A stretch of 37,249 nt of DNA from Thermofilaceae archaeon (GCA_027027675.1 JALVKT010000078.1:1-37249), one strand, 5' to 3'. Shown: positions 14,513 through 21,073, numbered from the stretch's first letter. Numbers and translations: made by a program. The notes: generated from the letters alone by a model not told the origin.

Positions 14513-15310
14513 TCATTTCTCCTGGGCGAGTTGCCTGTAGAACTCCAGGGGGTCCTCGGTGTCGACCCCTAGTTTTCTAAAGTAGCGGAATACTGTGCGG
14601 ATGTCGTGGAGAAGGAATTCGTGCGCGTGTGGATGGGAGGTTAGTACGGCGGAGCCCCAGTCTATGAGAACTCCTTTCCCGCTCTTATAGAGTATGTTGT
14701 ACTCTGAGAGGTCGGCGTGGACGAGGCCTGCCTGGTACGTCTTCCTTATTTCTTCTTTTAGCTGCTGGTAGAGCTGCTCGGGTTCTTCGGGTAGAACCTC
14801 TTTTAGTGTGGGGGCCGGCACTCCCGGCTCTCCGGCGTCTATGAACTCCATGACGAGTATGTTTTCATAGGCTGCGTGGGGCTTTGGGGTGGTTACTCCC
14901 GCGGAGTACGCCCTGGAGAGGTTGCGGTACTCCTTGTAGCACCACGCCTTTACAATGCTTCTTATGTCGCGTTTTACTCTGCGGAAACGGGGGTCTCCGA
15001 GAATATACTTTAGCCTCCCCCTGCGGAACTCGGCGGTGGCTACGAGGAATATCTTTACCGCCACGTACTCCCCGCTAGGGGTGACGCCTAGGTGAATGCG
15101 TGCTTCTTTGCCTGAGGCAACGGCTCCGTAGAGCCTCGAGATGACGCCTCGCGAGAGAAGCTTGTGTAGTGCAAGTAGCGTCCTGTAGTCGAAGACTTCT
15201 TCTACGACTTTTACCGTTTCCTCGTCTTTCCTGCGCTTTTCTCTTCGCCTTAGCGCTGCATCTATCTCGTCCAGTCCCACATCGATGTCGACTCTTTCCT
15301 CATCAGCCAC
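14513..15310 (-). CDS. rio1: RIO1-type serine protein kinase
   Basis: 265 residues from GTG 15310. Kinase features of the RIO family: nucleotide loop in YGAVASGKEARIHLG, lysine in VAVKIFLV, catalytic loop VHADLSEYNIL, and metal-binding ID in VLIDWGSAV. No activation loop is present. It acts in late small-subunit maturation together with Dim2-like KH protein and Nob1. The metal motif reads DWGSA where RIO1 commonly has D(V/F)GQ(A/S), a mild deviation. The start coincides with the transcription start expected from the TATA element at 15332-15339. Confidence 0.94.
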   Translation of the reverse strand: MADEERVDIDVGLDEIDAALRRREKRRKDEETVKVVEEVFDYRTLLALHKLLSRGVISRLYGAVASGKEARIHLGVTPSGEYVAVKIFLVATAEFRRGRLKYILGDPRFRRVKRDIRSIVKAWCYKEYRNLSRAYSAGVTTPKPHAAYENILVMEFIDAGEPGVPAPTLKEVLPEEPEQLYQQLKEEIRKTYQAGLVHADLSEYNILYKSGKGVLIDWGSAVLTSHPHAHEFLLHDIRTVFRYFRKLGVDTEDPLEFYRQLAQEK

Positions 15311-15331
15311 GAAATAAGGATGCGTCCGGCC

Positions 15332-15339
15332 TTTTTATC
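15332..15339. promoter_or_regulatory. TATA element shared by rio1 and the ParA-like gene
   Basis: TTTTTATC (GATAAAAA on the minus strand) is centred 25 bp before GTG 15310 (rio1) and about 29 bp before ATG 15365 (ParA-like). Both genes would be leaderless or nearly so from one bidirectional element. Confidence 0.55.
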
Positions 15340-15364
15340 GAAAACTGATGTTTCACCGAGAAAG

Positions 15365-16111
15365 ATGCGTGTGGCGGCTTTTCTAAGCGGTAGTAAGGGT
15401 GGCACGGGTAAGACTACACTCTGTACTCTCACGGCTATAGAGCTTTCGCGGCGCTCCCTGGACGTCTTAATTATAGACTTGGGTGAAAGCGGTAATGCGA
15501 CCTCCCTTTTAACAAGGGGGGTTGAGCCTCCCTATTTTACCGACTACTTGGCCGGCAAGGCGCAGTGGGGCGATACGATAGTGGAGGTTAGAGAGCATCT
15601 TTACCTCGCGCCCACGCCGCCCGACTTTTCACTGGCCGAGGCTAAGGTTCTATTAGGCTCCAACGCTGCAGCTCTGGAGAGGTATTCTGAGTTCCTAGCT
15701 GTTATGGCGGACTACGTTGACGTCGTCTACTTGGACTTCCCAGCTTTTCCCTTTAAGAGCTATGGGCACCTGCTTTCACCCGTAGATACATCTGTTCTCG
15801 TCATAAACCCTGATCCCCTGAGCTTTGCGGCTGCTCTCCACACGTATACAGGCTCCTCATACGTGCTTCCTGTTTTAAACAAGTATCACCCAGCCGCTTC
15901 TTACTGGAGGGACACGGTTGAAGACTCGTTTAACAATGTTGTTATCATACCGTTCGACGTGACGCTTTCATTCCTTGTTAAAGAGTCCATCTTTGAGGCT
16001 GAAAGGTACCTGGAAAGTGACACTCGAAAGGCATTGGCCGAGCTGGCAGAAAAACTGGCGCGGCCTGGCGGTAAGCGTGTCCAGCCTTATAAAGCTCCTC
16101 TACAGCATTGA
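15365..16111 (+). CDS. ParA/MinD-superfamily ATPase
   Basis: 248 residues from ATG 15365 (MRVAAFLSGSKGGTGKTT); a frame from 15320 begins upstream of the probable TATA and is rejected. The deviant Walker A KGGTGKTT with its signature lysine places it in the ParA/MinD/TadZ group. The next motif reads IIDLGESGNATSLL where ParA proteins have DxDxQGN: the second aspartate is glycine. The Walker B region is VYLDFPAFPF. It may be a divergent partition or localisation ATPase; TadZ-like partners of secretion ATPases also fit, since a VirB11-like gene follows. It ends seven bases before a coiled-coil gene. Confidence 0.85.
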   Translation: MRVAAFLSGSKGGTGKTTLCTLTAIELSRRSLDVLIIDLGESGNATSLLTRGVEPPYFTDYLAGKAQWGDTIVEVREHLYLAPTPPDFSLAEAKVLLGSNAAALERYSEFLAVMADYVDVVYLDFPAFPFKSYGHLLSPVDTSVLVINPDPLSFAAALHTYTGSSYVLPVLNKYHPAASYWRDTVEDSFNNVVIIPFDVTLSFLVKESIFEAERYLESDTRKALAELAEKLARPGGKRVQPYKAPLQH

Positions 16112-16118
16112 ATGAGCC

Positions 16119-16472
16119 GTGATGAGACGCCCCTTTTCCAGCGCAACAGTTAAGGAAGCCGGCGTGCACGCCCGTTCTAGCCCAGCTCAGCGGCTCCCAC
16201 TACCAACGCCCAGGCCTGTAGCCGAGAAGCCGGCGCCAGCGACGAAGAAGCTGGCACCTATAAGTCGTGAGAAACTCGAGACTGCGAAGCGTCTACTCGA
16301 GGACGTGGGCATCGATCCCTCGATACTTGAAAAGCTCGTTGGTAGGATAAAAGACATAGACTCGGAGATTGAAGAACTTGAAGAAGAAATTCGGGTGGCA
16401 AAAGCCAGGATCAGAGACTTGGAAGAGGAGAAGACCCGCATTTACCGTGTTCTCTCAAGCTTTATAACGTGA
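16119..16472 (+). CDS. Small coiled-coil protein of unknown function
   Basis: 117 residues from GTG 16119 (or ATG 16122). A low-complexity Pro/Ala/Lys linker (residues about 15-50, LPTPRPVAEKPAPATKK) leads into a short helical domain (ISREKLETAKRLLEDVGIDP) and a strong C-terminal coiled coil (KDIDSEIEELEEEIRVAKAR, then IRDLEEEKTRIYRVL). It has no enzymatic motif. Placed between a ParA-like ATPase and a VirB11-like ATPase with 6-7-base gaps, it is probably an adaptor or scaffold of the same unit. I do not recognise a named family. Confidence 0.75.
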   Translation: MMRRPFSSATVKEAGVHARSSPAQRLPLPTPRPVAEKPAPATKKLAPISREKLETAKRLLEDVGIDPSILEKLVGRIKDIDSEIEELEEEIRVAKARIRDLEEEKTRIYRVLSSFIT

Positions 16473-16478
16473 TATAAA

Positions 16479-17690
16479 ATGTTTTTTATAAAACTTCGTA
16501 GGCGCCTTAAATTTAACAAGGAGCCTAAAACCACTGCTCCCCCGGCTCCCGAGCCACCCAAGGGGCAGGTAATATGCGATACAGCAACGGGAAAAGTGTT
16601 GCTACGCGACGCATACATACATGTAGAGGCGGGCGAAGACTGGGAAAAGTTTCTCTCACTACTACGCTGCAGACAGATATACGAGGTATTCCTCACAAGC
16701 AGTTCAGCAGTAGTATCCCTCAAGTCGTGGGGCCGCACCTCTCTCAGCCACCCGCTAGACATAGAGCGCCTCCTTCTACACTTGATAGAGGAGACCGGGG
16801 CAAGAGTTGACCTCAAACAGCCATACACACAGCTAGAGTACCTGGGATGGCGAATCTTTGTACAACTCGACATAAGCGGCCAACTCGAGATAACAGCGAC
16901 AAGGATCCACGACGTCCCCCCGCTCAGAGAACTCGTAGACCCTTTACTCGCAGCCCGTATACTAACCCTACTCATGGCCCCCAGCACTGTCGTAATAGCC
17001 GGCCCCCCGGGGTCGGGGAAGACGACTCTGCTAAACTCTATCATAGTGGAGGCGGCGTCGCTATGGCCCCACCTGCACATCGCGGTAGTGGAGCCCGTAA
17101 AGGAGCTCGTACTGAACGGCGGCTGGGCATCCCGCATGGTAGGCGACATTTCACACTCAACCAGGCTCACTGTACGATTCAAACGCCCAGACATACTAGT
17201 GGTGGGCGAACTCCTAACAAGCGACGTCTGGAGCTTCATCGAGGCCGGCCGCAGCGGCGTACCCACAATAAGCACCTACCACAGCCCCAACATCTGGAAA
17301 TGCCTACGCAGCATGGCGGACGCCCTCAGAATACACATCCCCGACGCCACAGAACTTACAGTGCTACGCTACATAGACGCTTTCATCATAACAAGGAAAA
17401 CAATAAGCCCCACCTCAACAACTAGACACATCGACTCCATATACATGAGCGACGGCCAACGCCTAATACCACTATACACGAGCGGCCCGCCAGAGACGCA
17501 CATCACAGAGGAAATCTTCCTAGACCTCCTCCCGGAAAACTCCCTCCTAGGCCCCACAGCCACCATCTACTCCACCCTAAAGACACACTACAAGGTCCCG
17601 CTCCAATCCCTACGATTCGAAAAGCTACCACCACTCTCAATAAAAACCAGGCCTCTCGACAAACTAAACAATCCGGTAAAACACAGGTAG
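16479..17690 (+). CDS. VirB11/TadA-like secretion ATPase
   Basis: 403 residues. A Pro-rich N-terminus (residues 1-30) and an N-terminal domain (about 30-150) precede the RecA-like ATPase: Walker A GPPGSGKTT at 175-183, then RFKRPDILVVGELLTSDVW as the Walker B region and SGVPTISTYHSPNIWKCLR matching the His-box stretch of VirB11/CpaF/PilT proteins. The usual GExRxxE is reduced to GELLTSD, so catalysis may be altered. Such ATPases power pili, secretion or DNA transfer, but no membrane platform or pilin gene is adjacent. The coding strand is strikingly C-rich compared with genes upstream. Confidence 0.85.
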   Translation: MFFIKLRRRLKFNKEPKTTAPPAPEPPKGQVICDTATGKVLLRDAYIHVEAGEDWEKFLSLLRCRQIYEVFLTSSSAVVSLKSWGRTSLSHPLDIERLLLHLIEETGARVDLKQPYTQLEYLGWRIFVQLDISGQLEITATRIHDVPPLRELVDPLLAARILTLLMAPSTVVIAGPPGSGKTTLLNSIIVEAASLWPHLHIAVVEPVKELVLNGGWASRMVGDISHSTRLTVRFKRPDILVVGELLTSDVWSFIEAGRSGVPTISTYHSPNIWKCLRSMADALRIHIPDATELTVLRYIDAFIITRKTISPTSTTRHIDSIYMSDGQRLIPLYTSGPPETHITEEIFLDLLPENSLLGPTATIYSTLKTHYKVPLQSLRFEKLPPLSIKTRPLDKLNNPVKHR

Positions 17691-17738
17691 CCTCTCCGGC
17701 GGCGAGAATGGTGGGCCGGCCGGGATTTGAACCCGGGA

Positions 17739-17766
17739 TTGGGGTGGACGCTCCGGAGGCGCCCAT
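17739..17766 (-). other. Noncanonical tRNA intron 2 (variable loop)
   Basis: 28 nt. Inner helix UGGGCGC/GCGUCCA, central helix GGGG/CCCC, bulges GGA and AAU. Cutting after the second base of each leaves variable loop GGGUC. The boundary could shift by one or two bases because of the G run. Confidence 0.72.
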
Positions 17767-17782
17767 CCCCCCGGTTATGAGC

Positions 17783-17804
17783 CTCACCCGCCCCTAGAGG
17801 GCGA
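17783..17804 (-). other. Noncanonical tRNA intron 1 (position 30/31)
   Basis: 22 nt. It fits a textbook bulge-helix-bulge: inner helix CGCCC/GGGCG, central 4-bp helix CACC/GGUG, 5' bulge CGU and 3' bulge AGG, each cut after the second base. Splicing restores the fifth anticodon-stem pair. Confidence 0.85.
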
Positions 17805-17860
17805 CGGGTGCTCCACCGGGCTGAGCTACCGGCCCTGCAGATTAGAGGGGTCAAAAACCA

Positions 17861-17867
17861 TATTTAA
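17861..17867 (-). promoter_or_regulatory. TATA box for the CAT tRNA
   Basis: TTAAATA on the minus strand lies about 29 bp before the tRNA 5' end at 17835. Confidence 0.5.
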
Positions 17868-17893
17868 TTTTTCTCTCAGTGCCACATCTCACA

Positions 17894-17917
17894 TTTCGTG
17901 TGTATATACACTCGAAA
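17894..17917. promoter_or_regulatory. Palindromic operator-like site upstream of the HTH-CBS gene
   Basis: A 24-bp imperfect palindrome with a perfect core GTGTATATACAC and arms TTTCG/CGAAA. It sits just upstream of the TATA box at 17930-17936. A near copy (19 of 21 bases) occurs at 21001-21021. Its position suits a binding site for the HTH regulator encoded immediately downstream (autoregulation). Confidence 0.6.
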
Positions 17918-17929
17918 TACTGGACACAA

Positions 17930-17936
17930 CATATAT
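17930..17936 (+). promoter_or_regulatory. TATA box for the HTH-CBS regulator
   Basis: CATATATCG is centred at 17933 and predicts a transcript start near 17959, six bases before ATG 17965. Confidence 0.55.
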
Positions 17937-17964
17937 CGCTCCAAGCAGCGCCACAAACTATAGG

Positions 17965-18543
17965 ATGCCCATACCCTCGCCCGACGAGCTCAAAGCCCTT
18001 AGACTCCGCGCAGGCCTAACCCAGACCGAACTGGCGCGCCGCGCAGGCGTAAGCCAATCCCTCATAGCGAGGATCGAAGCCGGCAAGGTAAACCCGCGCG
18101 TCTCAACACTCATGAAAATATACCGTGCCTTACAAGAATTCGTAAGCGAACAGTTAACAGCGGAAAACATAATGTCAACACCCCTAGTCTACGTGACGCC
18201 TGACACTAAACTCATGAAAATCGCGGAAATAATGTGGAGGAGAGGCTTCAGCCAACTCCCCGTCATGGACGACAAAGCCAGAAAAAACCTCGGCACAGTG
18301 TTTGACAACGACCTCATCAGAGCATTCCTCAAAGAAGACACCCGCGCGGCTACACTTACAGCAGAGGACATAATGTCAGACCCCCTACCCATAGTATCGC
18401 ACAGCACTAGGCTACGCATAATAGCGCGGATGCTATCCTACGAGACACCCGCGGTGCTCGTAGAGAAAGAGATGAAAATAGTAGGAATAATAACCAGAAG
18501 CGACATAGCCAAAATACTCGTCCACACGCGAGAAAAAACCTAG
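17965..18543 (+). CDS. HTH-CBS domain transcriptional regulator
   Basis: 192 residues. An N-terminal Xre/Cro-type HTH (residues about 8-60: LRLRAGLTQTELARRAGVSQ, SLIARIEAGKVNPRVSTL) is fused to two CBS domains (about 68-128 and 133-190; motifs IMSTPLVYVTP and IMSDPLPIVSH). CBS pairs usually sense adenine nucleotides or SAM, so this regulator probably links DNA binding to energy state. This archaeal architecture is known (HTH plus CBS pair), but targets are not. A palindrome precedes its TATA box. It is the last plus-strand gene before the origin region. Confidence 0.9.
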   Translation: MPIPSPDELKALRLRAGLTQTELARRAGVSQSLIARIEAGKVNPRVSTLMKIYRALQEFVSEQLTAENIMSTPLVYVTPDTKLMKIAEIMWRRGFSQLPVMDDKARKNLGTVFDNDLIRAFLKEDTRAATLTAEDIMSDPLPIVSHSTRLRIIARMLSYETPAVLVEKEMKIVGIITRSDIAKILVHTREKT

Positions 18544-18548
18544 CGCGC

Positions 18549-18923
18549 CTATACACGCCTCATAACAACCTTCACACGATACCTAGTATTAGGCCTCCTA
18601 CCCTTCTTAACCAACCGCCCCTCCTTCACAAACCTCGACACATACGTCGACACACTTGTAATCCTAAGCCCGGGTATCTCACGCCTAGCAACATTATAGA
18701 GGTCCTTTATAGAAAACCAGGTGCCATCACCAAAGTTCTCCGCTATCAACGACCACAGCCTCGCACGCAGACTCCCACCGGACTCGCCACCACCAGCCCC
18801 CTTCATCAACCTGAGCATCTCCAATACCTGCAAAACCCTCTTCTCGTCTACATCACCCTCTAACACAATAGAGATCTTCTCACCATCATCCAAGTAGTCC
18901 TCGATCTTTATCTTAGGGGGCAT
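18549..18923 (-). CDS. Small winged-helix protein next to the replication origin
   Basis: 124 residues. The N-terminal acidic segment KIEDYLDDGEKISIVLEG and a Gly-rich linker (GAGGGESGGS) precede a winged-helix domain (about 52-122): RLWSLIAENFGDGTWFSIKD with LRITSVSTYVSRFVKEGRLV as recognition helix and a basic wing KKGRRPNTRYRVKVVMRR. A TATA box at 18951-18958 predicts a transcript start five bases before the ATG. I do not recognise a named family. Its place beside the origin recalls WhiP beside oriC3 in Sulfolobus, but homology is not shown. Confidence 0.8.
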   Translation of the reverse strand: MPPKIKIEDYLDDGEKISIVLEGDVDEKRVLQVLEMLRLMKGAGGGESGGSLRARLWSLIAENFGDGTWFSIKDLYNVARREIPGLRITSVSTYVSRFVKEGRLVKKGRRPNTRYRVKVVMRRV

Positions 18924-18950
18924 TGCTCCACATAATCCTCAACCCCACCA

Positions 18951-18958
18951 TATATATC
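18951..18958 (-). promoter_or_regulatory. TATA box for the winged-helix gene
   Basis: GATATATA on the minus strand, centred about 31 bp before ATG 18923. Confidence 0.55.
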
Positions 18959-19110
18959 ACAATCTCTTCTGAATAAAACATGAATAAACATGAAACCACG
19001 TTACCATGCCTCTACAAGCATCCATCACAATAATCTCCACCGCTAACCAAGAAAAGAGATAGATAATCTAGAATATGGCATGTTACAGCAAAGATATTTC
19101 TCTGTAAACA

Positions 19111-19132
19111 GTTCCAGTGGAAATAAAGGGGT
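19111..19132 (+). other. Origin recognition box ORB1
   Basis: GTTCCAGTGGAA followed by ATAAAGGGGT. This is the dyad plus G-string layout of archaeal ORB elements, and it is nearly identical to the known crenarchaeal consensus. Confidence 0.9.
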
Positions 19133-19209
19133 TATTTAAACCCCCATATACTTTCCACATGAAACACGAATAATGAATATGCTCCCACAGCACCGCATAA
19201 TCTTCCCTA

Positions 19210-19231
19210 ACCCCTCTACTTCCACTGGAAC
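19210..19231 (-). other. Origin recognition box ORB2 (inverted)
   Basis: On the minus strand GTTCCAGTGGAA followed by GTAGAGGGGT, 20 of 22 bases identical to ORB1. It faces ORB1 across a 77-bp spacer, the arrangement expected at an unwinding site. Confidence 0.9.
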
Positions 19232-19306
19232 CTCCTTTACTTAACCTCACCTAGAGAGTACCATACTAACTAACTATACACTTACACCACAAGTTTCACA
19301 TGACAA

Positions 19307-19328
19307 CTTCCACACGAAGAAAAGGGGT
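19307..19328 (+). other. Degenerate ORB-like element
   Basis: CTTCCACACGAA followed by GAAAAGGGGT keeps the TTCCA, GAA and AAGGGGT parts of ORB1 in register but loses the central dyad. It resembles the mini-ORB class. Confidence 0.65.
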
Positions 19329-19403
19329 TTACCGCTTCAAGCCCAACATTAGATGAGCAAAGAATTTAAGACAACGCAATTTTCAGCCATCCGAGGATAT
19401 ATT

Positions 19404-20996
19404 ATGGATAGCTTATTTTCGAGGATCTACGTGTTAGACACCTCCTCTATACTACACGGAACGGCGAGGAGAGCCATAAGTGAGGGGAAAATAGCGGGAA
19501 AACTCCTCATACATACATATATTGTAGACTACTTTGAAGCACTCTCCCGTAAGGGAAGCAGCAAGGGAATAAACGGTCTAAAAGAACTAGAGCTTATCCG
19601 CAAGGCAGCGGAAGAAGCCCAGGAACTCGTAGAACTGGAATACACTAGTGAGATGCCCGACGGATACCGCAGGACCCGGGACTTGGATCCCGACGTAGTC
19701 GCGAGAGCTGTAGCGCATGAAATAGGCGGCACCCTGGTTACCTCTGACGAGGTTTCACGGGTCGCTGCTGAGGCGCTCGGAATAGATACTCTCTACCTAG
19801 AGCCTGGTGGAGGTAGATTTGAGCTAGAAAAGTTCTTTGAGCCCGATATAATGTCCGTCCACCTGAAAGAGGGCGTGCCTCCACACGCCAAAAAGGGGGT
19901 GCCTGGCAAGTGGGAGTTTATTACACTGAGAGAAGAGCCTGTGACGAGGGAAGAGCTCGAGGAGATAATACGCCAGATACTTGAAAGAGCAAAAGGCGGC
20001 GCCAGTGACTCATTCATAGAGGCCGAGCGGCCAGGGTCAACCATAGTCCAGCTCGGGGTTTACAGGATAGTTATCACTAGGCCGCCCTTCTCCGACGGCG
20101 TAGAGGTCACCGCTGTACGACCAGTGGCCCGGCTCAGACTGGAAGACTACAAGCTGCCCAAGAAGCTCGTGGAGAGGCTGGAGAAGAGGGCTGAAGGCAT
20201 ACTGATAGCCGGCGCCCCGGGAATGGGTAAAACAACATTCGCGCAGGCGCTCGCGGAGTACTACCATAGGAAAGGGAAGATAGTCAAAACAATAGAGTCG
20301 CCGCGCGACATGCACTTACCGGACGAGGTCACCCAGTACTCTAAGAACTATGCTACGTCCGAGGAGATACATGACGTCTTGCTCCTCTCGAGGCCCGACT
20401 ACACGTTCTTCGACGAGATGAGGGATACAAGGGACTTTGAGCTATACGCCGACCTGAGGCTCGCAGGCGTCGGAATGGTAGGCGTGGTTCACGCCACGGC
20501 GCCTATAGATGCTATACAGAGGTTTATAGGGAGAGTCGAGTTAGGAATGATACCCTCCATCATAGACACAGTGATTTACATCAAGAACGGGCGTGTCGAA
20601 AAAGTGTATTCACTGGAAACCACGGTAAAGATACCTCATGGGCTTAAAGAGGCAGACCTGGCTCGGCCAGTAGTGGTCGTGAAAGACTTTCTCACCGACA
20701 AGCCTGAATACGAGCTTTACGTGTTCGGCGAGCGCACCTTCGTCGTCCCGGTGCGCCGAGCCGGCATTAAGTTAAGCGTCAAAGAGTACAAGGTTAAGTC
20801 GCTGCTTGAACGGGCGCTGAAAAGATACCTACCCGACGAAGAGTTCGACGTAGAAGTCGACCCGGCCAGGTCTCTCGTCACAATAAGGGTGCCGGCGGAC
20901 CTTTACAACTACGTCCTCGGCAAGCCGAGGAAGAGACTAGAAAAGCTGTGTAGGAAACACGGCTTTGAGATGGAGCTCGTGCCCCGGGTAGAATAA
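19404..20996 (+). CDS. PINc-domain / VirB11-like ATPase / KH-domain protein (COG1855 type)
   Basis: 530 residues from ATG 19404 (MDSLFSRIYVLDTSSILHG), preceded by GAGG at seven bases; a longer frame from 19353 adds 17 residues. It has an N-terminal PIN nuclease domain (YVLDTSSILHG, acidic sites near DLDPDVVARA and TSDEVSRVAAEALG), then a RecA-like ATPase (GAPGMGKTT; DYTFFDEMRDTRDFELYADL; GVGMVGVVHA) and a C-terminal KH-like region (YVLGKPRKRLEKL). It is widely conserved in archaea; a role in RNA metabolism or DNA repair is suspected but not settled. It is the first gene to the right of the origin and reads away from it. Confidence 0.92.
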   Translation: MDSLFSRIYVLDTSSILHGTARRAISEGKIAGKLLIHTYIVDYFEALSRKGSSKGINGLKELELIRKAAEEAQELVELEYTSEMPDGYRRTRDLDPDVVARAVAHEIGGTLVTSDEVSRVAAEALGIDTLYLEPGGGRFELEKFFEPDIMSVHLKEGVPPHAKKGVPGKWEFITLREEPVTREELEEIIRQILERAKGGASDSFIEAERPGSTIVQLGVYRIVITRPPFSDGVEVTAVRPVARLRLEDYKLPKKLVERLEKRAEGILIAGAPGMGKTTFAQALAEYYHRKGKIVKTIESPRDMHLPDEVTQYSKNYATSEEIHDVLLLSRPDYTFFDEMRDTRDFELYADLRLAGVGMVGVVHATAPIDAIQRFIGRVELGMIPSIIDTVIYIKNGRVEKVYSLETTVKIPHGLKEADLARPVVVVKDFLTDKPEYELYVFGERTFVVPVRRAGIKLSVKEYKVKSLLERALKRYLPDEEFDVEVDPARSLVTIRVPADLYNYVLGKPRKRLEKLCRKHGFEMELVPRVE

Positions 20997-20997
20997 A

Positions 20998-21003
20998 TTT
21001 TTT
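20998..21003 (+). terminator. Oligo-T terminator after the PINc-ATPase gene
   Basis: Six T residues lie directly after the TAA at 20994-20996, the usual archaeal termination signal. They run into the second palindrome at 21001. Confidence 0.5.
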
Positions 21004-21021
21004 CGTGTGTAAATACACGCG
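21001..21021. promoter_or_regulatory. Second copy of the palindromic site, upstream of alba
   Basis: It reads TTTCG, then TGTGTAAATACAC, then GCG. It matches the palindrome at 17894 in 19 of 21 bases. It lies about 55 bp upstream of the alba TATA box and about 1.9 kb right of the origin; the first copy is about 1.2 kb left of it. Confidence 0.55.
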
Positions 21022-21073
21022 TTATTCAGGCTCTGATAATCCGAGGCCCGGCCCGCCCAGGCCGCTCACAAAA

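Larger units (their letters stand above)
17709..17835 (-). tRNA. tRNA with CAT anticodon (elongator Met, or Ile2) containing two introns
   Basis: The minus strand opens GGGCCGGTAGCTC and closes CCGGCCC-A-CCA (CCA at 17709-17711). Removing inserts at 17783-17804 (22 nt, after position 30) and 17739-17766 (28 nt, in the variable loop) gives a perfect 74-nt tRNA: D stem GCTC/GAGC, anticodon stem CCCGG/CCGGG around CTCATAA (anticodon 17777-17779), variable GGGTC, T arm CCGGGTTCAAATCCCGG. The initiator features (A1-U72, three G-C pairs next to the loop) are absent. Elongator Met and Ile2 (CAT) cannot be told apart without identity elements. Confidence 0.93.
19060..19330. other. Candidate chromosomal replication origin (oriC)
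   Basis: This lies within the only long gene-free stretch of the window (18924-19403). It is AT-rich (for example 19062-19110 and 19131-19200) and holds two ORB boxes in inverted orientation (19111-19132 and 19210-19231, 77 bp apart) and a third degenerate box (19307-19328). Each has the dyad TTCCA..GAA followed by a G string, the binding site of Orc1/Cdc6 in Sulfolobus, Aeropyrum and Pyrococcus. Flanking genes point away on both sides, and plus-strand composition changes from C-rich on the left to G-rich on the right. No Orc1/Cdc6 gene is in the window. Confidence 0.88.

Noticed and set aside
16100..16500. Replication terminus at the G-to-C switch
   Set aside because: A terminus under 3 kb from an origin is implausible; a local rearrangement or composition island explains the switch better.
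16442..17275. 277-codon open frame on the minus strand
   Set aside because: It is antisense to the VirB11-like ATPase, which has Walker A and His-box motifs in the right order; the antisense translation is Ser/Arg-rich with no motif.
17503..17854. Open frames across the CAT tRNA (both 94 and 88 codons)
   Set aside because: They overlap the tRNA and its introns on the same strand and have no protein-like features.
19151..19165. CTTTCCACATGAAAC as a fourth origin box
   Set aside because: It keeps TTCCA and GAA but lacks the G string, and is below the similarity of the three listed boxes; it may be a weak mini-ORB.
18924..19403. Missed gene or insertion-sequence remnant in the gene-free stretch
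   Set aside because: All frames are short and broken, no transposase-like residues or terminal repeats were seen, and the ORB boxes give a better explanation.
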